From: a virus
Virus record (IMG/VR): IMGVR_UViG_3300037246_001616
Span: 1 to 37,749 of that record
Length of the DNA: 37,749 bases
Strand: one strand, 5' to 3'
Every line of letters begins with the position of its first letter. Position 1 is the first letter of the stretch. This document shows, piece by piece, positions 7,321 to 12,358 of this stretch. The notes beneath the pieces were generated by a model, which saw only the letters and a program-made list of their open reading frames with translations, was not told the DNA's origin and ran no database searches. The translations under genes and the position numbers were made by a program.

Positions 7321-8096
7321 TGGCAACAAGAAAGAAACGCCCTGCCAAGAAGGCAGCGAGCAAGAAAAAGGCGTCACGCGGACGTCGGGGCAAGAACATC
7401 ATATCCGTCGATTTTACAGACGTTGAGTCCGGAGGTGGTAGTCCTACACCAGACGGTTATTACGTCGCTGAGATCACGAAGGCGGAGCAGGAGGTCAGCT
7501 CTGCAGGTAACGATATGATCGTCGTGCGCTGGAAGACCAACATCGGTTCGGTTGTATTCGACCGGTTTGTTCTCGTCCCTCAGTCGCTCTGGGTGCTGCG
7601 TACGGCACTTGAGTCCATGGGTTACGACATCCCGGACGGTCAGTTTGACTTTGATCCCGAAGATCTGGTCGGCGACAAGTGTGGTATTGAAATCACCAAC
7701 GAGGAGTTCGAAGAGAAAGACCAGCCTCGTGTGACGGGTTACATGTCTGCTGAAGTCGCCGAAGCGGAGATCGAAAAAGCCGGTGGCTACGTTGAGCAGG
7801 AGGAAGAAGAGGAGCCCGAAGAAGAGGAGGAGCCTGAAGAGGAAGAAGAAGAGCCAGAAGAAGAAGAGGAAGAGGCACCTCCCGCTCGGAAGAAGGCTTC
7901 GAAGAAAAAGGCTCCGGCAAAGAAAAAGAAGAGAGCCTCGGGTGCATTGCGACCGGGTGCTCGCGTCGTGTTTGAAGACGAAGACGGCGAAGAGTATCAG
8001 GGTGTGATCGAGGGCATCGAAGATGACATTGCAGTTGTCGTTGACGATGAAGAGGGCGAATGGGAGATCCCGGTCGGTGAGCTGAAGAAGGCGTGA
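7320..8096 (+). CDS. SSB-like (DUF669-type) protein with acidic repeat and C-terminal SH3/Tudor-like domain
   Basis: This 258-residue protein has four parts. Residues 1-25 are a Lys/Arg/Ala tail. Residues about 28-145 resemble the DUF669 family, which accompanies Sak4-type ATPases in many phages and is thought to bind single-stranded DNA (GYYVAEITKAEQEVS, MIVVRWK). Residues 160-185 are almost pure Glu with Pro interruptions, like an exaggerated SSB acidic tail. After a Lys/Ala linker (189-206) comes a compact beta-rich module, RPGARVVFEDEDGEEYQGVI to IPVGELKKA, resembling an SH3/Tudor-type barrel. SSB tails are normally terminal; here the acidic run is internal. It overlaps both neighbours (TAATG upstream, GTGA downstream). 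Confidence 0.75.
   Translation: MATRKKRPAKKAASKKKASRGRRGKNIISVDFTDVESGGGSPTPDGYYVAEITKAEQEVSSAGNDMIVVRWKTNIGSVVFDRFVLVPQSLWVLRTALESMGYDIPDGQFDFDPEDLVGDKCGIEITNEEFEEKDQPRVTGYMSAEVAEAEIEKAGGYVEQEEEEEPEEEEEPEEEEEEPEEEEEEAPPARKKASKKKAPAKKKKRASGALRPGARVVFEDEDGEEYQGVIEGIEDDIAVVVDDEEGEWEIPVGELKKA
7797..7874 (+). repeat. Acidic codon repeat (Glu-rich tract) inside the SSB-like gene
   Basis: GAA/GAG codons repeat with regular CCC/CCT/CCA proline interruptions, giving residues 160-185 of the SSB-like protein. The units EEEEEPEEEEEPEEEEEEPE differ by one Glu, as expected from slippage expansion. The tract probably acts as a DNA-mimicking tail or a docking surface for replication partners, as SSB tails do. 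Confidence 0.8.
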
Positions 8097-9520
8097 TCCG
8101 AACTGAACTCCGTCCCTATCAGGAAGAGGCTGTCGCTGCGGCACGTCCGCACGACGGCTTCTGCCTGTTCCCAGAGCAACGCACAGGGAAGTGTCTTGTC
8201 TCTCTCGCGATTGTGGATGAACGCAAGCCCGATGTACTGATCATTCTCTGTCCAAAGAAAGCGGTGCTCACGTGGGACACGGAGATCGACAAGCACCTCG
8301 ACAACGACTGGGACTGTGAAATTTACATCATCACATATCAGGAGCCTGTCAAAAATCTGGAGCTGCGCAAGGATTGGTACAAAGAGACGCTGAAGTGGAA
8401 AAAACAGGGCGTCAAGATGATGATCATCGGTGATGAGATCCAATACATTAAAAAGCCGGGGACTGCCCAAGGCAGATTCGCACGCACGTTAGCCAAGCGT
8501 TGCGTCTGGAAACTTGCTCTCAGTGGCACACCAGTTGACACAGGTTTTGAACAGTACTGGGCAATCTTCGACTTCATCGATCACAAAGAAATTTTTGGCA
8601 CTTACGATAGCTTTAAGGAGGAGTACTGTGTTTATGAAATCAAAAGACGCAAAGACGGACGACAGTACCCCGTGCTCACGGGATATCAAAACGAAGAGCA
8701 ACTGCTCGAAGTCATCCATGAATACAGTTACCGAATCACGTTCAACGAAGCGCGAGTTGCCATGGGAAAGTCCCCCGTGCGCCTCCGCCGGAAGAAGGTG
8801 CGTTTCGACCTCGGTCGTAAGGCGCGTGCGATCTACACGGACTTAGAAACAGACATGGAAACCACCATAGGCGAGTTAACGGTGGGTGCTCCGCTACCGG
8901 TCACACTGCCGCAGAAATTGCAGCAGGTTTGTGGTGGTTTCCTTTTGCATCAAGAGCGCATTCCGGGGCAGCGAAAACGCATTCGGACGGTGATCCCATG
9001 TGGCACGGAAAAGATCGACAGACTCATGGGACTGCTGTCTGGTTTCGGGCAGGAGAAGGCTGTCATCTGTTGCCGGTTTACGCACGAGATCAATGCTATC
9101 GCAGCCCAGTTTGAAGAGTTCGGTTGGACGTATAAGATCATCGATGGCAGTCACGAATGGGACGAGAAGTTTGATGTGGACTTCGTCATCTTGCAGGTGA
9201 GGAGCGGTCTTGGGTTCGATCTGTCTGAGGCAAATGTGTACGTGTTTTACAGCTGGGACCAGAGCTGGATCACGTTCGACCAGTCACGTTTCCGCATCAT
9301 GAACATGGAAACTACCAACTGGGTGTACTACTACTTTATGATGGCGAACGACACGATAGAGGATGAATTTTATGAAGCTGTTGCGAAGAAGAAAGAATTC
9401 TCAACGCTCGTGCTCGACAGGTACCGTAAAAAGAAGGTACAAGAGCGTCGAGGATCAACTTGGCGAGGTGCGCGCAGAATTCGCAAAACCCATCTCCTTG
9501 CAGACGCCCCTTATAGGTGA
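8093..9520 (+). CDS. SF2 helicase, SNF2/DEAD-like
   Basis: This 475-residue protein is an ATP-dependent DNA helicase or translocase of superfamily 2. Visible motifs are RPYQEEAV (7-14, Q-motif region), motif I EQRTGKCL (28-35), motif II GDEIQ (113-117), motif III LSGTP (143-147), motif V QVRSGLGFDLSEA and motif VI DQSRFR near the C-terminus. Motif I has Cys where most relatives have Thr/Ser after GK, which may weaken magnesium coordination and is worth checking. The DE-x-Q motif and phage-style length (no extra SNF2 domains) match phage SNF2-like helicases that remodel forks or recombination intermediates. It starts with GTG overlapping the previous TGA. The last about 45 residues are basic. 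Confidence 0.87.
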   Translation: MIRTELRPYQEEAVAAARPHDGFCLFPEQRTGKCLVSLAIVDERKPDVLIILCPKKAVLTWDTEIDKHLDNDWDCEIYIITYQEPVKNLELRKDWYKETLKWKKQGVKMMIIGDEIQYIKKPGTAQGRFARTLAKRCVWKLALSGTPVDTGFEQYWAIFDFIDHKEIFGTYDSFKEEYCVYEIKRRKDGRQYPVLTGYQNEEQLLEVIHEYSYRITFNEARVAMGKSPVRLRRKKVRFDLGRKARAIYTDLETDMETTIGELTVGAPLPVTLPQKLQQVCGGFLLHQERIPGQRKRIRTVIPCGTEKIDRLMGLLSGFGQEKAVICCRFTHEINAIAAQFEEFGWTYKIIDGSHEWDEKFDVDFVILQVRSGLGFDLSEANVYVFYSWDQSWITFDQSRFRIMNMETTNWVYYYFMMANDTIEDEFYEAVAKKKEFSTLVLDRYRKKKVQERRGSTWRGARRIRKTHLLADAPYR

Positions 9521-9563
9521 ATCGGTGAAATAGCGTGCGATATTTTTGCGGAAATACGGTTTT

Positions 9564-10064
9564 ATGAACGAAGCGAGTTTATGGGAGTGGCTGCGAGACG
9601 TTGCGCTCCCGCTGGGGCATTACTCCAGAATCGAATCCCCCGAGACCGCGCCGGGATTTCCTGACGTATTCTTTACTGTGGGTCAGGATCCACGTCGTAG
9701 TCGCAGAGATACACCCCCTACTCCGGGCAAAGCTGGCTCCGGCACCATCGAATTGAAAGCGACCGACCGTAGCATGCGTGTGCCCTTCCCTGATGAGGAG
9801 AAGGGACTGCACACATCACAGCTGCGATGGATCCGAGAGAACGTAGCTGCAGGTGGAGTCGTTTTGATCATTGCAGAAACTCCCGGTATCATTTACATTA
9901 TCCACGGCAAGGATGCCGCGAAATTTAACGGGGCAAGTCACGAAGACCTGCTTGAGATGTCATGGGATACCCTGAGCAGGAAAGAACCTAAACAAGCTGC
10001 ATCCATACTGGATAAAATGCTTAGAGTGACGGATAACTTCCGTCTTCACGCAGAGTACTACTGA
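9564..10064 (+). CDS. VRR-NUC-like PD-(D/E)XK endonuclease
   Basis: This 166-residue protein carries the VRR-NUC/Holliday-resolvase-like nuclease core: E24 in RIESPE, GFPDV with D34, and a strand IELKAT giving E63-x-K65. HTSQLRWI (Q86, W89) then matches the usual QxxW helix. Phage VRR-NUC proteins are thought to cut branched DNA. I chose ATG 9564; a TTG at 9546 is in frame and would add six residues. The ribosome site is weak at either. A 43-base gap separates it from the helicase gene, longer than usual here. The segment between the catalytic Asp and the ELK strand contains a basic loop (RRSRRD) that could contact DNA. Confidence 0.8.
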   Translation: MNEASLWEWLRDVALPLGHYSRIESPETAPGFPDVFFTVGQDPRRSRRDTPPTPGKAGSGTIELKATDRSMRVPFPDEEKGLHTSQLRWIRENVAAGGVVLIIAETPGIIYIIHGKDAAKFNGASHEDLLEMSWDTLSRKEPKQAASILDKMLRVTDNFRLHAEYY

Positions 10065-10075
10065 GGAGAATAAAA

Positions 10076-10288
10076 ATGTTTGACGATGAAAACCAAGCAG
10101 TTGAAGCAACAGGTCGCGCACTCATGGACCACCGTCCACCAACTGTCAGCGAGAAGCTGGAGCAAGAGAAGAAAGAACTGGAGCTACGTCTCGAAGCAGT
10201 CACTGATCTGATCGCATCACTGGATGCGTCTCCGAATGTCAGAGACATCGTCGATAGGCTCTCGCAGCTCGGGCATCGGGTGTACTGA
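10076..10288 (+). CDS. Small coiled-coil protein of unknown function
   Basis: This 70-residue protein has a strong AGGAG site 7 bases before its ATG. Residues about 24-50 (SEKLEQEKKELELRLEAVTD) form a clear charged coiled coil, followed by a short C-terminal helix. It is linked to the next gene by TGATG. The family is not recognised; dimerisation through the coil is likely, function unknown. Confidence 0.75.
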   Translation: MFDDENQAVEATGRALMDHRPPTVSEKLEQEKKELELRLEAVTDLIASLDASPNVRDIVDRLSQLGHRVY

Positions 10289-10704
10289 TGCGCAGCTGCA
10301 CCTTCCGAAACAAACATCATGTCGAGTGCTGCACTGAGTGTGGCCTCGGCATTGATTTCTGCCAGTGCGTTGACCCTGATGCCATCGCGGATGACCGACT
10401 GACCAGTGCAGACGGACTGGTCTTTAAGATGATCCGTGATGAACTGGTAGCTGCACGCGAAGCATTCCCCGGCAAGACACACATGCTTTGCGCGACAGTC
10501 GAGGAGGTAGGTGAACTTGCGCAAGCAATGATGCAACACGACCGCAGTGAAGGGACCAGCGTGACTGAGGTCCTGCGTGAAGCAGTACAGGTAGCAACGA
10601 TGGCAATACGCGTCGCAGTCGAAGGGGACGACAACTTCCTGTACGAATTTCCTGCAATCGAAGATGAGTTACCACGCGGACCAGTTGGAGGGCAATACCA
10701 ATGA
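10288..10704 (+). CDS. mazG: MazG-like nucleotide pyrophosphohydrolase-type protein with N-terminal zinc-finger-like segment
   Basis: This 138-residue protein joins a Cys-rich N-terminus (C14/C15, C18, C25, C27, plus H10/H11), probably zinc-binding, to an all-alpha NTP pyrophosphohydrolase-like domain. The MazG signature EExxE is present in VEEVGELAQAM (E72, E73, E76). The second metal motif, usually ExxD, reads EAVQVATMAIRVA (E98; Q101 where Asp is expected), a change shared by some phage MazG-like proteins as I recall. Members hydrolyse non-canonical NTPs or adjust nucleotide pools. Here it sits in the replication operon, overlapping its neighbours by TGATG and ATGA. The altered second motif leaves catalytic activity uncertain. 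Confidence 0.75.
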   Translation: MRSCTFRNKHHVECCTECGLGIDFCQCVDPDAIADDRLTSADGLVFKMIRDELVAAREAFPGKTHMLCATVEEVGELAQAMMQHDRSEGTSVTEVLREAVQVATMAIRVAVEGDDNFLYEFPAIEDELPRGPVGGQYQ

Positions 10705-10955
10705 GATACGACCGCGAACGAGTCAACAAGATCCTCGACAAGATGCTCGACAACGCTCGACGCAAAGGCATCTATCAGATGGAAGAGTGCACCGACGAGC
10801 TAGAGCAACTGCTTGGTGGTGTCCGGGCAGAAGCAATCCAGTACACGTGGACCGAGGCCTGTTCACACTATGATCGCGGCATGGATCCACGCAACTACAC
10901 CATCCCATTGCTGGTGGAAAAAGCAGCTGCCGATCTCAATCCAAAGAGAGAGTGA
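10701..10955 (+). CDS. Small helical protein of unknown function
   Basis: This 84-residue protein begins MRYDRERVNKILDKMLDN and appears wholly helical, with charged amphipathic stretches at about 4-25 and 28-50. ATGA coupling links it to the MazG-like gene and GTGA to the next gene, so it belongs firmly to the operon. I do not recognise the family and see no catalytic motif. Confidence 0.75.
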   Translation: MRYDRERVNKILDKMLDNARRKGIYQMEECTDELEQLLGGVRAEAIQYTWTEACSHYDRGMDPRNYTIPLLVEKAAADLNPKRE

Positions 10956-10957
10956 CG

Positions 10958-11200
10958 ATGAGCAACGAAGACGAGAATGGAAAGGACGACGCTCCAGAGG
11001 CTACGATAATTGGCAACGACGAAGGCAGCGAGGAAGAAGCCCCTGATCTGGGGATCTCTGTCGGTGTCGAGAACGGCAACGTAATTATTGTGTTCAGTCA
11101 AAGGCTTACGACCATTGGTATGCCTCCTAAAGCTGCTGAAGATATGGCAAATGCCCTGCTTAAACACGCTGCTGAGGCTCGTGCAATGCAGAGCGACTAG
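10958..11200 (+). CDS. Small acidic protein of unknown function
   Basis: This 80-residue protein has a very acidic first 30 residues (EDENGKDDAPEA, EGSEEEAPD), then a beta-rich section (GISVGVENGNVIIVFSQRL) and a C-terminal helix (PPKAAEDMANALLKHAAEA). I chose ATG 10958 (AGAGAGAG just upstream); GTG 10952 overlapping the previous TGA is an alternative adding two residues. The C-terminal half recalls small phage proteins of unknown role. It is the last gene before the 11196-11257 regulatory region. Confidence 0.7.
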   Translation: MSNEDENGKDDAPEATIIGNDEGSEEEAPDLGISVGVENGNVIIVFSQRLTTIGMPPKAAEDMANALLKHAAEARAMQSD

Positions 11201-11257
11201 TTCCTGTACACGCAAGCGGAAGTGTGTATACTAGTAGCTAAATCTAACATTGGAGGT
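11196..11257 (+). promoter_or_regulatory. Putative promoter within an imperfect inverted repeat, with strong ribosome site
   Basis: An imperfect inverted repeat pairs ACTAGT (11196-11201) and GTACAC (11206-11211) with GTGTGT (11222-11227) and ACTAGT (11230-11235), leaving a 10-base loop. A -10-like TATACT (11227-11232) lies in the right arm. No good -35 is present at 16-18 bases (CCTGTA/CTGTAC at best). AATCTAACA follows at 11241-11249 and a strong GGAGGT ribosome site at 11252-11257. The arrangement suggests an internal start for the last genes of the plus operon, perhaps regulated, but the weak -35 keeps confidence modest. Confidence 0.4.
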
Positions 11258-11264
11258 AGTCCGC

Positions 11265-11444
11265 ATGGCAATGCAAGCCCATAGCGACAGCATCGGTGCA
11301 CAGATGGCAATGATGCGCAAGCGAGGCTGGAAAAAGTGTGCGAACCCGGAGTGCAAGAAGCGTTTCGAGGGTCTCACCATCACTACATACTGCTCGGACG
11401 AGTGTCGTTTCCGGGCAGCTTATCTGCGACGCAAAGGAAAATAA
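11265..11444 (+). CDS. Small zinc-ribbon protein
   Basis: This 59-residue basic protein is preceded by GGAGGT 7 bases before ATG 11265; a TTG at 11250 would place the start upstream of the ribosome site and is rejected. It contains a likely zinc site, C-ANPE-C and YC-SDE-C (C-x4-C...C-x3-C), within a short FCS/zinc-ribbon-type fold, flanked by Lys/Arg-rich tails. Proteins of this kind bind DNA or act as small regulators; no specific role can be assigned. Confidence 0.75.
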   Translation: MAMQAHSDSIGAQMAMMRKRGWKKCANPECKKRFEGLTITTYCSDECRFRAAYLRRKGK

Positions 11445-11445
11445 C

Positions 11446-11682
11446 ATGGCGTTTTTAAAGCAACACCGAAAGGCAGAGCTGCAACTCGAAGGGCGAAAGC
11501 TCATCGGTAAGTTCAGCGTGAGCCTGACCAATTCGGGCGACCGCGAGGTGATCCTTGAGTTCATCAACGAAATGCGTAAGCAGCTCCGCGAGTTTGATCC
11601 GAACAAGGGCAAGAAGAAGACGGGCGCGAAGCGACGTACCAAGAAGAAAGCCAAACGAAAGGTCATCAAGAGACGTAGGTGA
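11446..11682 (+). CDS. Small protein with highly basic C-terminal tail
   Basis: This 78-residue protein starts at ATG 11446 with AAAGGA upstream, one base after the previous stop. Residues 1-50 are mixed helix and strand (GRKLIGKFSVSLTNSGDREV), and residues 52-78 are almost all Lys/Arg (KKKTGAKRRTKKKAKRK). The tail suggests nucleic-acid binding. The family is not recognised. Confidence 0.7.
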   Translation: MAFLKQHRKAELQLEGRKLIGKFSVSLTNSGDREVILEFINEMRKQLREFDPNKGKKKTGAKRRTKKKAKRKVIKRRR

Positions 11683-12140
11683 TCATGGTCGATCTGGAAG
11701 GCACGCTGAGTGATCACACTGGTCGCTTAGCAACCCTTCTGGAGAACGAAGAGAAGTATCTCAAGCGTGACCGCACTGCGTGGAAGACCTACTACGCAGG
11801 ACTCATCGACGATCCGCCGCGCACTCACATCATGGAATTGGTGCGCGAGTACATCGAAGAAGACATTCGTCCCCTCATCTACAGCACCCGCTTCGTCAAC
11901 AAATACAAGCACGAAGAGCAGTGGTTGAAGCTGCACGGACTGTGGGATGAGGTCGATCTCTTGCAACGTGAGCCCCACATGACCAAGATCAAGGGACCTG
12001 ATCTCGTCGCGCAGTGGGTACGTCAGTACACCCCGCTGCTCATCGTCGATGATCGAGAAGAAGTACGCGAGTTGGTGCGTGAAATGCACACCGAATGTGT
12101 TGCTTACGCACCCGAAGCGTTCATCAACTTGGAGGGGTAA
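11679..12140 (+). CDS. HAD-superfamily phosphatase, polynucleotide-kinase 3'-phosphatase-like
   Basis: This 153-residue protein resembles the phosphatase half of T4-type polynucleotide kinase. Motif I reads MVDLEGTLSDHTGR: the nucleophile Asp is present, but the usual second Asp of DxDGT is Glu here. The typical RTAWKTYYAGLIDDPP segment, a strand PLIYSTRF ending in motif II, a Lys in MTKIKGPD and the acid motif LLIVDDREEV follow in order. It may remove 3' phosphates from nucleic acids for repair or act on nucleotides; no kinase domain is attached. GTG 11679 overlaps the previous TGA; ATG 11685 (two codons in) is an equally plausible start. Confidence 0.8.
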   Translation: MIMVDLEGTLSDHTGRLATLLENEEKYLKRDRTAWKTYYAGLIDDPPRTHIMELVREYIEEDIRPLIYSTRFVNKYKHEEQWLKLHGLWDEVDLLQREPHMTKIKGPDLVAQWVRQYTPLLIVDDREEVRELVREMHTECVAYAPEAFINLEG

Positions 12141-12358
12141 TGGACATTCACTGCACGAACGGCTGGGTCTTCCACGAATGGAAGAACAACAAGTGCGAAC
12201 GCTGCGGCACTCCTACCGGAATGAACTGGACCGACGTGACATGGGGGGACGACCCGTCCCTTTTTGGAGTGCCCTCGCAAGCCCCCCTTGTTGATCGCTC
12301 ATCCCCACGCGGTTCGGTGGGCCACCCGCTCCGGCTGGTCCGGGGACGCCACGCCTAG
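12140..12358 (+). CDS. Small zinc-ribbon protein, last gene of the rightward operon, overlapping the late operon
   Basis: ATG 12140 overlaps the previous TAA (TAATG) and opens a 72-residue frame. Residues 1-36 look like a genuine short zinc-binding protein: C5 and then C19-x2-C22 with W, H and N residues around them (HEWKNNKCERCGTP). From about residue 37 the frame runs antisense to the Gly/Pro-rich late gene and becomes low in family-like character. A hairpin plus T-tract (12246-12265) lies inside it, before the stop at 12356-12358. The true functional part may end near there, or the terminator may be inefficient. Confidence 0.55.
   Translation: MDIHCTNGWVFHEWKNNKCERCGTPTGMNWTDVTWGDDPSLFGVPSQAPLVDRSSPRGSVGHPLRLVRGRHA
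12168..12185. other. Perfect 7-bp hairpin with UUCG-type loop downstream of the late-operon stop
   Basis: TCTTCCA (12168-12174) and TGGAAGA (12179-12185) pair perfectly around a four-base loop, CGAA on the plus strand and TTCG on the minus strand. It lies 28 bases beyond the minus-strand stop at 12213. No T-tract follows in either direction, so it is not a standard terminator, but a stable UUCG hairpin could protect the 3' end of the late mRNA. Confidence 0.4.

Noticed and set aside
7374-8144. 256-residue Leu/Phe-rich minus-strand frame that looks like a membrane protein
   Set aside because: The Leu/Phe runs are the antisense reading of the GAA/GAG repeat and other acidic codons of the SSB-like gene.
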